A stretch of 25,530 nt of DNA. Source: an uncultured Nocardioides sp. (GTDB taxonomy: Bacteria > Actinomycetota > Actinomycetes > Propionibacteriales > Nocardioidaceae). Positions 13,554 through 21,532 of the stretch are shown here, piece by piece; positions within the stretch are counted from its first letter, which is position 1; the number at the start of each line of letters is the position of its first letter. The translations under genes and the position numbers were made by a program. The notes under the pieces are model-generated. The model had not been told where the DNA came from. It worked only from the letters and a program-made list of their open reading frames with translations, and did no database searches. The stretch is from positions 1-25,530 of the forward strand of contig NZ_CAMPGZ010000028.1 of the NCBI RefSeq assembly GCF_946885725.1. The letters are read 5' to 3'.

Positions 13554-14684
13554 ATGCGCCCGCAGTCCCGCCTCACCTACCCCCGGAGCCTGCATCCGGG
13601 GGCCTGGTGGCTGTGGGCCATCGGCTTGGCCGCGGCGGCCAGCCGGACCCAGAACCCGGTCCCGCTGCTGCTGATCCTGGTGGTCGCCGGCCTCGTCGTG
13701 GCCGCGCGGCGCAGCACGGCACCCTGGGCACGGTCGTACGGCGCGTTCCTCAAGCTCGCGCTGGTGATCATCCTGATCCGGATCGTGTTCCAGGCCGTGC
13801 TGTCGACCGGGTCCCAGGGGCCGACCGTGCTGTTCACGCTTCCCGAGGCGCCGATGCCCGAGGGCAGCGGGCTCAAGCTCGGCGGCCAGGTCACGCTCGA
13901 GGCGGTGCTGCGGGCGTTCTACGAGGGGCTCCAGCTCGCGGTGATCCTGTGCTGCGTCGGCGCCGCCAACGCGCTGGGCAGCGCGCGCCGGCTGCTGCGC
14001 TACGTGCCCGGGGCGCTCTACGAGATCGGCGTCGCCTGCGTCATCGCGCTGACCTTCGCGCCCCAGCTCGTCACCGACGCCCAGCGGGTTCGCGAAGCAC
14101 ACCGCTTGCGCGGCCGCCGCACCCGCGGGCTCCGCTCGCTGAAGCGCCTCGCGATGCCGGTGCTCGAGGGAGCGCTGGACCACTCGGTCGACCTCGCCGC
14201 GGCGATGGACTCCCGCGGCTACGGCCGCACCACCGACGACTCGAGGGTGTCCCGGCGGGTCACGACCGGCCTCGTGTTCGGCGGTCTCCTCGGCGTGTGC
14301 ATCGGCGTGTACGGCCTTCTCGACGGCACCACGTCGGCCTGGCTCGGCCTGCCGATGCTGCTCCTCGGGTCGGCGCTCGCCGCCGCCGGGATCGCGGTCG
14401 GCGGACGCCGTACCGGACGGACGCGGTACCGCCCCGACCCCTGGGCGCTGCCCGAATGGCTGGTCGCCGGCTCCGGCGTGGTGGCCGCGGTGGCGATGTT
14501 CGTCAACGTGGCGGTCGCTCCCGAGGAGCTCTACCTCGCCAGCGTCGGCATGGTGCCTCCGGTCCCGATGATCGCGGTGGTCGGCATCCTCGTCGCGATG
14601 CTGCCGGCCGTGGTCGCGCCCCCGCTGCCGCCCGTCGTACGCGCGGCTCCGTCCACCGACCGGCGGCTGGAGGTGGCGGCATGA
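13554..14684 (+). CDS. ECF transporter T (transmembrane coupling) subunit, extended
   Basis: A 376-residue EcfT/CbiQ-family membrane protein that links the ATPase to the substrate-binding S subunit. The two coupling-helix Arg-Gly motifs are present: REAHRLRG (Gly187) and AMDSRGYG (Arg221-Gly222). The region to about 235 is a normal EcfT (helices near 18-50, 64-84, 118-142, 153-172). Residues 237-365 add about four further hydrophobic helices, so the protein is some 100 residues longer than common CbiQ/EcfT proteins. The ATG at 13554 is the first reasonable start after the upstream stop at 13533. It overlaps the ATPase gene by ATGA. Cobalt transport (cbiQ) is possible, but no cbiM or cbiN is present. 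Confidence 0.88.
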   Translation: MRPQSRLTYPRSLHPGAWWLWAIGLAAAASRTQNPVPLLLILVVAGLVVAARRSTAPWARSYGAFLKLALVIILIRIVFQAVLSTGSQGPTVLFTLPEAPMPEGSGLKLGGQVTLEAVLRAFYEGLQLAVILCCVGAANALGSARRLLRYVPGALYEIGVACVIALTFAPQLVTDAQRVREAHRLRGRRTRGLRSLKRLAMPVLEGALDHSVDLAAAMDSRGYGRTTDDSRVSRRVTTGLVFGGLLGVCIGVYGLLDGTTSAWLGLPMLLLGSALAAAGIAVGGRRTGRTRYRPDPWALPEWLVAGSGVVAAVAMFVNVAVAPEELYLASVGMVPPVPMIAVVGILVAMLPAVVAPPLPPVVRAAPSTDRRLEVAA

Positions 14685-16306
14685 TCCGGTTCGACGACGT
14701 CAGCGTGCGCTTCGCCGACGCCGAGCTGCCGGTGCTGGTCGACGTCGACCTGCGCATCGACGAGGGCGAGCTCGCCCTGGTGGTCGGCCGCACCGGCTCC
14801 GGCAAGACCACGCTGCTGCGCGCGGTCAACGGGCTGGTGCCGCACTTCTCCGGTGGCACGCTCACCGGCCGCGTCGTCGTCGACGGTCGCGACACCCGGG
14901 AGCACCGGCCGCGCGACCTCGCGGACGTGGTCGGGTACGTCGGCCAGGACCCGCTGTCCGGCTTCGTCACCGACAACGTCGAGGACGAGCTGGCCTACGG
15001 CATGGAGTCGCTGGGCCTGCCCGCCGACGTGATGCGCAAGCGCGTCGAGGAGACGCTCGACCTGCTCGGTCTCGCGGAGCTGCGCGACCGGCCGCTGACC
15101 ACGCTGTCCGGCGGCCAGCAGCAGCGCGTCGCGATCGGCTCGGTGCTGACCACGCACCCGCGGATCCTGGTCCTCGACGAGCCCACCAGCGCGCTCGACC
15201 CGCTCGCCGCCGAGGAGGTGCTCGCGACGCTGCAGCGGCTCGTGCACGACCTCGGCCTCACTGTCGTGCTGGCCGAGCACCGGCTGGAGCGGGTGGCGCA
15301 GTACGCCGACCGCGTCGTCCTCGTGCCCGGCGACGGGCTTCCCGTCCTGTCCGGTGAGCCGCAGGAGGTGCTCGCGACCGCGCCCGTCGCCCCGCCCGTC
15401 GTCGAGCTCGGCCGGATCGCCGGGTGGAAGCCGCTGCCGCTCTCGGTGCGCGACGCCCGTCGCAAGGCGGCTCCGCTGCGCGAGACTCTTGCCGAGGTCG
15501 GACAGCTCGACCGTCCCGCACCCGGCACCGGCGACGTGGTAGCCGAGGTCAAGGATCTGGTCGCGTCGTACCACTCGGTGCCCGCACTGCGCGGCGTCAC
15601 CACCCGTCTCGGCCGCGGCGAGGTCGTCGCGCTGATGGGTCGCAACGGCGCCGGCAAGTCGACTCTTCTCAAGACGCTGGTCGGGACGAAGCGTCCTGCG
15701 AGCGGTCGCGTCGTCGTCGACGGGCAGCTGCCGACCGAGCTGCCGCCCGGGGAGCTGCTGCACCACGTCGGCCTGGTGCCGCAGGTGCCGGGCGACCTGC
15801 TGTACGCCGTCACCGTCGCCGACGAATGCGCTCAGGGCGACCTGGACTGCGGCGCCGCTCCGGGCACGACGCTGGCGCTGTTCGAGCGGCTCTCCCCCGG
15901 CGTACCGCTGGACCGGCACCCGCGCGACCTGTCCGAGGGCCAGCGACTGACCCTCGCGCTGGCCGTCGTGCTCGCGGCGCAGCCGCCGCTGGTGCTGCTC
16001 GACGAGCCGACGCGCGGCCTCGACTACACGGCCAAGCACCGGCTGGTCGAGATCCTGCGGGACCTGGCGGCCAACGGGCACGCCGTACTCCTGGCCACCC
16101 ACGACGTCGAGCTCGTCGCCGAGGTCGCCACGCGCGTGCTGGTGATCGCCGACGGCGAGCTGGTCGCCGACGGGCCGACCGCCGACGTGGTGGTGTCCTC
16201 CCCGGCGTTCGCGCCGCAGGTCGCCAAGGTGCTCGCCCCGCAGCGCTGGCTGACCCCGACCGAGGTGGCCGTCGCGCTCGCCTCAGGCAGCAGGATCCCG
16301 CGATGA
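14681..16306 (+). CDS. ECF transporter, fused double ATPase (A1-A2)
   Basis: A 541-residue protein with two ABC ATPase domains in one chain, replacing the separate EcfA/EcfA-prime pair. Domain 1: Walker A GRTGSGKTT (36-44), Q-loop Gln89, LSGGQ (142-146), Walker B ILVLDE ending at Glu167, His200. Domain 2: Walker A GRNGAGKST (320-328), Q-loop Gln368, a changed signature LSEGQ (417-421), Walker B LVLLDE ending at Glu442, His474. Linker residues 240-285 are Pro/Arg-rich. It energises the ECF complex with the T and S subunits. The ATG overlaps the T-subunit stop (ATGA) and its own TGA overlaps the S-subunit ATG, so the three are translationally coupled. Fused ATPases are common in actinobacterial ECF operons. 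Confidence 0.93.
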   Translation: MIRFDDVSVRFADAELPVLVDVDLRIDEGELALVVGRTGSGKTTLLRAVNGLVPHFSGGTLTGRVVVDGRDTREHRPRDLADVVGYVGQDPLSGFVTDNVEDELAYGMESLGLPADVMRKRVEETLDLLGLAELRDRPLTTLSGGQQQRVAIGSVLTTHPRILVLDEPTSALDPLAAEEVLATLQRLVHDLGLTVVLAEHRLERVAQYADRVVLVPGDGLPVLSGEPQEVLATAPVAPPVVELGRIAGWKPLPLSVRDARRKAAPLRETLAEVGQLDRPAPGTGDVVAEVKDLVASYHSVPALRGVTTRLGRGEVVALMGRNGAGKSTLLKTLVGTKRPASGRVVVDGQLPTELPPGELLHHVGLVPQVPGDLLYAVTVADECAQGDLDCGAAPGTTLALFERLSPGVPLDRHPRDLSEGQRLTLALAVVLAAQPPLVLLDEPTRGLDYTAKHRLVEILRDLAANGHAVLLATHDVELVAEVATRVLVIADGELVADGPTADVVVSSPAFAPQVAKVLAPQRWLTPTEVAVALASGSRIPR

Positions 16307-17106
16307 GCACCCTCGTCCCGGTCCGCGCCCGGTCGGCGGTCTCGCTGACCCTGGTGTTCGCCGTCGGGATCGTGGCGTTCGGCTGGCCGTTCCTGATCGA
16401 GCCCGGCGCCGCCCTCGACACGTCGCACTCGGGCGACGCACCGGTCGTGTTCGTCGTGCTGCTGCCCCTGCTCGCCGCCGTCGTGCTCTCCGAGCTCACC
16501 TCCGGCGTCCTCGATGCCAAGGCCGTCGCGCTGCTCGGCATGCTCGCCGCGGTCGGCGGAGCGCTGCGCGCACTGGGACCTGGCACGGCCGGGATGGAGC
16601 CGAGCTTCGCGGTGATCATCCTCGGCGGCCGGGTGTTCGGCCGCGGCTTTGGTTTCGTGCTCGGCGCGGTGACGATCTTCGTGGGCGCCCTGCTGACCGG
16701 CGGCGTGGGGCCATGGCTGCCGTTCCAGATGGTGGCCGCCGGCTGGGTCGGCTTCTTCGCCGGCTGCCTGCCGCCGGCACGCGGTCGCGCCGAGGTAGTC
16801 GTGCTGGCGGCGTACGCCGCGGCCGTCGGGCTGGCTTTCGGCGTCGTGATGAACCTCTGGTTCTGGCCGTTCGCGTCCTACGGCCCCGAGGTGTCGTACG
16901 TCGCGGGCGCACCGCTCGTCGAGAACCTCAGGCACTACGCGGTCTTCTACGTGACGACGTCGATGGCGTGGGACCTCGGCCGGTCGCTGGTGTCGCTGCT
17001 GGTGATCGGGCTCGCGGGACGGCCGCTGCTGCGGGCGTTGCGCCGGGCCGCGCGGCGGGCGGCGTTCGACGCGCCCGTCAGCTTCGAGCGGGCCGGCTCG
17101 GCGTGA
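16303..17106 (+). CDS. ECF transporter S (substrate-binding) subunit, probably for a corrinoid
   Basis: A 267-residue integral membrane protein with about six hydrophobic helices (near 10-30, 45-65, 70-92, 102-135, 140-185 as a pair, and 218-240) and a basic tail RALRRAARRAAFD. Position after a T subunit and fused ATPase, and its size and topology, identify it as the S component. It does not show the His-rich N-terminus expected of CbiM, and no cbiN is present, so a cobalt transporter is unlikely. The cobalamin riboswitch and downstream cobU/cobS point to cobalamin, cobinamide or another corrinoid precursor as the substrate; that is inference. The start ATG overlaps the ATPase stop, and its TGA overlaps the next ATG by one base (TGATG). 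Confidence 0.82.
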   Translation: MSTLVPVRARSAVSLTLVFAVGIVAFGWPFLIEPGAALDTSHSGDAPVVFVVLLPLLAAVVLSELTSGVLDAKAVALLGMLAAVGGALRALGPGTAGMEPSFAVIILGGRVFGRGFGFVLGAVTIFVGALLTGGVGPWLPFQMVAAGWVGFFAGCLPPARGRAEVVVLAAYAAAVGLAFGVVMNLWFWPFASYGPEVSYVAGAPLVENLRHYAVFYVTTSMAWDLGRSLVSLLVIGLAGRPLLRALRRAARRAAFDAPVSFERAGSA

Positions 17107-18440
17107 TGGACGTCCGCGTCCTCGGCACCGGCTCGGCCGACGGCTGGCCCAACCCGTTCTGCACCTGCCCGTCGTGCGCCGCCGAGCGCGTCGCCGGCCG
17201 GCTGCGCGGGCAGACCGCCGCGCTGGTCGACGACGTGCTGCTGCTCGACTGCGGACCCGAGACGCCGCACGCCGCTCAGCGCGCAGGCGCCGACCTCTCC
17301 CGGCTGCGGCACGTGCTGATCACCCACGCGCACCCGGACCACTGCGCGCCGGCGTTCCTGCTGTTCCGGTCGTGGGTCGGCGACGCGCCCCTCGACGTCG
17401 TCGGTCCGACCACGGTCGTCGAGCAGGCCCGGCACTGGGTCGCCCCGGACAGCACGGTCCGGTTCGTGACGGTGGAGCCGGGTGACCGGCTGACGCTCGG
17501 GGCGTACGACGTACGCGTGCTCGAGGCCAGCCACGGCGACGACGCCGTCCTCTACGACGTGGCGTCGTCCGGAGCGCGGCTGCTCTACGCCACCGACACC
17601 GGCCCGCTGCCGGATTCGACCGTTGCCGCAGCCGCCGACGCGGCGTACGACACCGTGCTGATGGAGGAGACGTTCGGCGACAAGGCCGACCACGGCACCG
17701 ACCACCTGCACCTGGCGACGTTCGGCGACCAGCTGCGGCGGCTGCGTGAGGTCGGCGCGGTCACGCCGCACACCGACGTGGTGGCGGTCCACCTGTCACA
17801 CCACAACCCGCCGACCGACGAGCTCGCGCGGCGGCTCGCCGACTGGGGTGCCCGCCTCGTCGACGACGGCACGTCGCTGGCCGGCACCCGCCCCTCCCCT
17901 CCTGCTGCGCTGCGGACGTTCGTGCTCGGCGGTGCCAGGTCCGGCAAGTCGCGCGAGGCAGAGCGGCTGCTGCGCGACCGGCCCGACGTCGTCTACGTCG
18001 CGACGGCGTACCCGCCCGACCACGACGACGAGTGGTCCGAGCGGGTGCGGCTGCACCAGGCGCGACGGCCGGCCGGCTGGACGACGATGGAGACGCTCGA
18101 CCTGGTGGCCCTGCTCGACGGCGACGGTCCTCCCCTGCTCGTCGACTGCCTGACGCTCTGGCTGACTCGCGTGATGGACCGGCACGACGCGTGGTCGGAC
18201 GAGACCTGGGAGAGCACGGCGCGCAAGGCTGTGCGCGACGAGGTCGACGCGCTGGTCGCCGCGTGGCGCGGCACCAGGCGGCGCGTGGTCGCGGTGAGCA
18301 ACGAGGTGGGGCAGGGCGTCGTCCCGGACACCGCGTCGGGCCGGCGGTTCCGCGACGAGATGGGGCGGCTCAACGCGCTGGTCTCCGCGGCGACGGAGGA
18401 CGTGCGCTGGTGCACCGCCGGACGCGTGACGTCTCTGTGA
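17106..18440 (+). CDS. cobU: fusion: PhnP-like metallo-beta-lactamase domain + CobU adenosylcobinamide kinase/guanylyltransferase
   Basis: A 444-residue two-domain protein. Residues 1-260 are an MBL-fold hydrolase: GTGSADGWPNPFCTCPSC with Cys19, Cys21 and Cys24 as in PhnP-like enzymes, the metal motif THAHPDH (His74, His76, Asp78, His79), EASHGDD, YATDTG and a final VAVHLSHHN. Residues 269-444 are CobU: P-loop GGARSGKS (275-282), VVYVATAYP, RVRLHQARRP with His317 at the position of the guanylylated histidine, LVDCLTLW, and VSNEVGQGVVP. CobU phosphorylates adenosylcobinamide and makes adenosylcobinamide-GDP. The MBL reaction is unknown. The start shares one base with the S-subunit stop, and the end overlaps cobS by GTGA. 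The MBL domain keeps all visible metal ligands, so it is probably active. Confidence 0.9.
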   Translation: MDVRVLGTGSADGWPNPFCTCPSCAAERVAGRLRGQTAALVDDVLLLDCGPETPHAAQRAGADLSRLRHVLITHAHPDHCAPAFLLFRSWVGDAPLDVVGPTTVVEQARHWVAPDSTVRFVTVEPGDRLTLGAYDVRVLEASHGDDAVLYDVASSGARLLYATDTGPLPDSTVAAAADAAYDTVLMEETFGDKADHGTDHLHLATFGDQLRRLREVGAVTPHTDVVAVHLSHHNPPTDELARRLADWGARLVDDGTSLAGTRPSPPAALRTFVLGGARSGKSREAERLLRDRPDVVYVATAYPPDHDDEWSERVRLHQARRPAGWTTMETLDLVALLDGDGPPLLVDCLTLWLTRVMDRHDAWSDETWESTARKAVRDEVDALVAAWRGTRRRVVAVSNEVGQGVVPDTASGRRFRDEMGRLNALVSAATEDVRWCTAGRVTSL

Positions 18441-19186
18441 ACGCGCTGCGTCTGGCGTTCGGGACGCTGACCGTGCTGCCCGTGCGGCCGCCGACCGTCG
18501 ACCGTCGTACGGCGGGGCGCGCGATGCTGTTGGCTCCGCTCGTCGGTGTCGCGCTCGCGCTGGTCGTGCTGGTCGAGATCGTGCTGCTCGAGGCGCTGGT
18601 GCCGCCGCTGCTCGCCGCCGTGATGGTCGTCGGGACGCTCGCGCTGCTCACCCGCGGCATGCACCTGGACGGCCTGGCCGACACCGCCGACGGGCTGGGG
18701 TCGGGACGACCGGCGGACGGAGCGCTCGAGGTGATGCGCAAGGGCGACGTCGGGCCGTTCGGGGTCGTGACGCTCGTGCTGGTGCTGCTCACGCAGGTGG
18801 TCGCCGTCGGCTACCTCCTGACCACCTGGGACGGGCCGGTGAACGTCGCCGCTGCGCTGGTCGTCAGCCGTCTCGCCCTGCCGCTGTCGTGCGTGACCGG
18901 GATACCGGCCGCGCGCCCCGAGGGGCTCGGCGCGACGGTGGCGGGCTCGGTCCCGCGCTCGGCGGCGGCTCTGGTCGTGCTGGCCGCCGTCGTCGCGGCG
19001 GCGGTCGTCGCCGTGTTCTCCAGCCTCGCGGTCTGGGCGACCTTCGTGGGCCTGCTCGGCGGTCTGGCACTGGGAGCTCAGGCGGTCCGCCGGTTCGGCG
19101 GGGTCACCGGGGACGTGCTGGGCGCGGTGGTCGAGGCGACCTTCACCGTGGCCGTCGTGGCCCTGACCGTTGCCGCAGCGCCGTGA
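18437..19186 (+). CDS. cobS: adenosylcobinamide-GDP ribazoletransferase (cobalamin synthase)
   Basis: A 249-residue polytopic membrane enzyme that joins adenosylcobinamide-GDP to alpha-ribazole (or its phosphate), the last ring-assembly step of cobalamin synthesis. The family motif GMHLDGLADTADGLG (74-88), followed by ALEVMRKGDVGPFGV (96-110), is intact and supplies the acidic metal-binding residues. Several hydrophobic helices follow to the end. The GTG start at 18437 overlaps the TGA of the MBL-CobU gene, so translation is coupled. It is the last gene of the riboswitch operon. The 3-prime end overlaps the degraded minus-strand gene by 44 nt. No cobT (the partner that makes ribazole phosphate) is in the window. 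Confidence 0.94.
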   Translation: MNALRLAFGTLTVLPVRPPTVDRRTAGRAMLLAPLVGVALALVVLVEIVLLEALVPPLLAAVMVVGTLALLTRGMHLDGLADTADGLGSGRPADGALEVMRKGDVGPFGVVTLVLVLLTQVVAVGYLLTTWDGPVNVAAALVVSRLALPLSCVTGIPAARPEGLGATVAGSVPRSAAALVVLAAVVAAAVVAVFSSLAVWATFVGLLGGLALGAQAVRRFGGVTGDVLGAVVEATFTVAVVALTVAAAP

Positions 19187-20260
19187 GGTAGACCCCCATC
19201 GCCGCCGACGCGACCTCGTTGCGGTCGGCGAGCTCGGCCCCCTTGCGGCGCATGAGGAACCCCACGGACCGGAGCGCGCTGGTCGCACGGGTCGCCGGCG
19301 CCGCCCCCACAGCGTCGGGCCGGCGCCGCGCAGCCACCGGGCCCGGGCGTGCGCCTCGGACATGGCCCGCAGCCTCCATCGCCGCCTCGAGCAGCTCGCT
19401 CTCGGTCGCCTCGTCCGGCGCGCGTCCCGCGGACGCTCGTGGGGCGAGGTCGTCGAGGTCGCCCACCACGTCGTACCCGCCGTTGCGGACCGCGGCGACC
19501 AGTCGCGCCGCCTGCCCACGCGCCCACGGGAGGTGCTCGTCGGGCAGCGCGGTGCGTGCGGTGCCGGTCGGGCGCATGTGCAGGCCGAGGGCGTACTCGA
19601 CCACCCAGTCGTACTGCCGCTGGTTGAGCCGCCCGCCGAGCAGCTCGTTGAGCCGCCGGACCACCTCGGCCCCGGGCGCGCCGAGTGACTCGTTGGCCCG
19701 GCGCGGAGGTGTCGTCAGCGTGGCGGCGTCGTACCCCACGACCTGTCCGACGCGCTCGAGCAGGACGGTGGGCCGCGCGCCCGGCGGCGGGACGGTGACG
19801 ACGTGGATGCGGTCGGCGCCCGCCGCCACGGACCACACCGCGAGCACGTGCGCGAGGTCCTGCCGCAGCCAGAAGCCGCGGGCCGGGTTCCGGGTGATCT
19901 CTCGGGGACGCGCACCGCGGCGACGTACTCCGGCCAGGTCACTGTGCTGCCGCTCTTGACGTCCTCGGGCCAGGACGATGTCAGCACCCGGCCGAGGTCG
20001 CGGACGGTGACGACGACGTGCACGTCGTGGGCGCGGACAGGTCGTTGATCGCCCGCCGGGCCTGGCGGCGGGTGCGGGTCGCGAAGAACTCGTCCGAGAG
20101 CAGCACGTCCTGCCCCTCCTGGAAGGCGACCGCGTCGACCAGCTCGCACCACCGGCCGGAGATCGTGGCGTCGTCGGCGCCGCGCGGCCGCCGCCCGGCC
20201 AGGTCCCAGGCGGCGAGCACGATGTGCAGGTAGAGCCGTGCATCGCGTCTCCACGGGGCG
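19143..20260 (-). pseudogene. degraded sulfotransferase-family gene (two frameshifts, N-terminus missing)
   Basis: Homology-like sequence runs through three minus-strand frames. About 20251-20030 encodes LYLHIVLAAWDLAGR through DEFFATRTRRQARRAINDLS. Near 20028-20036 it shifts to the frame with HVVVTVRDLGRVLTSSWPEDVK, and near 19905 to the frame with GFWLRQDLAHVLAVW, ANESLGAPGAEVVRRLNELL and the end YDVVGDLDDLAP. Together these follow an actinobacterial sulfotransferase-like family as I remember it. The N-terminal part that should carry the PAPS-binding KxGTT loop is absent, and homology stops next to the inverted repeat at 20262-20331. The last frame also overruns the end of cobS. A sequencing error could explain one shift, but not both plus the missing N-terminus. 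Confidence 0.72.
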
Positions 20261-20261
20261 G

Positions 20262-20331
20262 TAGGACAACGATTCGTCTGCGACCGGCCCGCGTGAATCA
20301 CCCCGTAAACCGCAGACGAATCGTTGTCCTA
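20262..20331. repeat. perfect 21-bp inverted repeat with 28-nt centre
   Basis: Arms 20262-20282 and 20311-20331 are perfect inverted copies (left arm begins taggacaacgattcg; right arm ends in cgaatcgttgtccta). The arms are about half AT, clearly less GC-rich than the surrounding DNA. The right arm includes the gcvT stop codon (CTA at 20329-20331 on plus). It would form a very stable RNA hairpin on either strand and may terminate gcvT. No T tract follows. It lies at the truncated end of the sulfotransferase pseudogene. Confidence 0.9.
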
Positions 20332-21462
20332 GCTCTCCCGGACGCCGGGCGTGACGAAGGGCGGCTTGGTGACCGTGAAGACCTCGGCGCGGCCGCGGAT
20401 GTCGACGGAGACCTCGGCGCCCTCCTCGACCTGGGAGGAGATCAGCGCGAGGCCGACGCCCTTCTTGAGGCTGGGCGAGAACGTGCCTGAGGTGACGGCG
20501 CCGACGGCGAAGTCAGGAGTCAGCAGCACCCGCATGCCGGGGCGCGGGATGCCGCGGCCGGTCGCGACGATGCCGCGGAGCAGCCGGCGCGGCCCGGCCT
20601 CCTTCTCCTGCGTCAGCACGTCCTTGCCCCAGAACGTCTCCTTCTTCCAGCCGACGGCCCAGCCGAGGCGCGCCTGGACGGGGGTGACGTCGAGGCTGAT
20701 GTCCTGGCCGTGCAGCGGGTAGCCCATCTCGGTGCGCAGCGTGTCGCGCGCGCCGAGGCCGGCGGGGGCGATGCCGAACGGCTCCCCCGCCGCGAGGATC
20801 GCGTCCCACAGCGCGCCGGCTGCCTCGCTCGGCGCGACGAGCTCGTAGCCGCGCTCACCGGTGTAGCCGGTGCGGCACACCACGACCGGGTTGCCGTCGT
20901 GCTCGGCCTCGACGAACGACATGTAGTCGTGTCCGGTCGGCAGGCCGATCGCCTCGAGCACCTCGTCGGACTTGGTGCCCTGGACGGCGAGGATCGCGTA
21001 GTCGTCGTGCTGGTTGACGACCTCGACCCCCTCCGGGGCGCCTTCGGCCAGACGCCGTACGACCTCGGCGGTGTTGGCGGCGTTGGGGATCAGGAAGACG
21101 TGGTCGTCGCCGTAGAGGTAGGCGATCAGGTCGTCGACGACGCCGCCGGACGCGTCGTCGCAGCACAGGGTGTACTGCGCCTTGCCGGGCTCGATGCGGC
21201 CGAGGTCGTTGGTGAGGCAGGTGTTGACGTACGCCGCCGCGCCCGGACCGCGCACGACGGCCTTGCCGAGGTGGCTGACGTCGAAGACGCCGACGGACTC
21301 GCGGACGGCGGCGTGCTCCTTGAGGACGCCGGTGTACTCCAGCGGCATCAGCCAGCCGCCGAACTCCGCCATCTTCGCGCCGAGGACGACGTGCCGGTCG
21401 TGCAACGGCGACTGCTTCAGGTCGTTGGCGGACGTGCCCTCACCGGTGCCTGCTGGGTGCAT
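20329..21462 (-). CDS. gcvT: glycine cleavage system T protein (aminomethyltransferase)
   Basis: A 377-residue aminomethyltransferase that moves the methylene group from the lipoyl-bound intermediate of GcvH to tetrahydrofolate and releases ammonia. [26 protein letters not shown] at the start, [30 protein letters not shown] with the catalytic Asp at about 110, [32 protein letters not shown] and GIPRPGM are all family hallmarks. Length is normal. The ATG at 21462 lies 7 nt after a TAGGTT -10 box, so the transcript is probably leaderless; a longer frame to 21540 runs into the divergent pepA control region. gcvH and gcvP are not in the window. The stop codon lies inside the 21-bp inverted repeat. 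Confidence 0.95.
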   Translation of the reverse strand: MHPAGTGEGTSANDLKQSPLHDRHVVLGAKMAEFGGWLMPLEYTGVLKEHAAVRESVGVFDVSHLGKAVVRGPGAAAYVNTCLTNDLGRIEPGKAQYTLCCDDASGGVVDDLIAYLYGDDHVFLIPNAANTAEVVRRLAEGAPEGVEVVNQHDDYAILAVQGTKSDEVLEAIGLPTGHDYMSFVEAEHDGNPVVVCRTGYTGERGYELVAPSEAAGALWDAILAAGEPFGIAPAGLGARDTLRTEMGYPLHGQDISLDVTPVQARLGWAVGWKKETFWGKDVLTQEKEAGPRRLLRGIVATGRGIPRPGMRVLLTPDFAVGAVTSGTFSPSLKKGVGLALISSQVEEGAEVSVDIRGRAEVFTVTKPPFVTPGVRES

Positions 21463-21469
21463 GGCCCGC

Positions 21470-21475
21470 AACCTA
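21470..21475 (-). promoter_or_regulatory. -10 box of gcvT (leaderless)
   Basis: TAGGTT on the minus strand ends 7 nt before the ATG at 21462. A GGAGGG stretch lies just upstream of the box and is too far away to be the ribosome-binding site. Confidence 0.5.
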
Positions 21476-21518
21476 CCCTCCGTCGACGACCCCGGAGGAT
21501 CCGGCCATCCGCCACGGA

Positions 21519-21524
21519 TAGGCT
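21519..21524 (+). promoter_or_regulatory. -10 box of pepA (leaderless or nearly so)
   Basis: TAGGCT ends 8 nt before the ATG at 21533. No clear -35 element or ribosome-binding site is seen. Confidence 0.45.
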
Positions 21525-21532
21525 CGTGCGCG

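Noticed and set aside
14531..16102. 523-codon minus-strand open frame antisense to the ECF ATPase
   Set aside because: The plus strand encodes a textbook double ABC ATPase; the antisense product has no domain features.
13554..17106. Cobalt transporter cbiMNQO
   Set aside because: The T and A subunits would fit, but no CbiM-type or CbiN protein is present; the S subunit and the riboswitch suit a corrinoid better.
19143..20243. Intact 366-residue protein in the sulfotransferase region
   Set aside because: Only its C-terminal two-thirds looks like a protein family; the N-terminal 110 residues are noise, and the matching N-terminal sequence is in two other frames.
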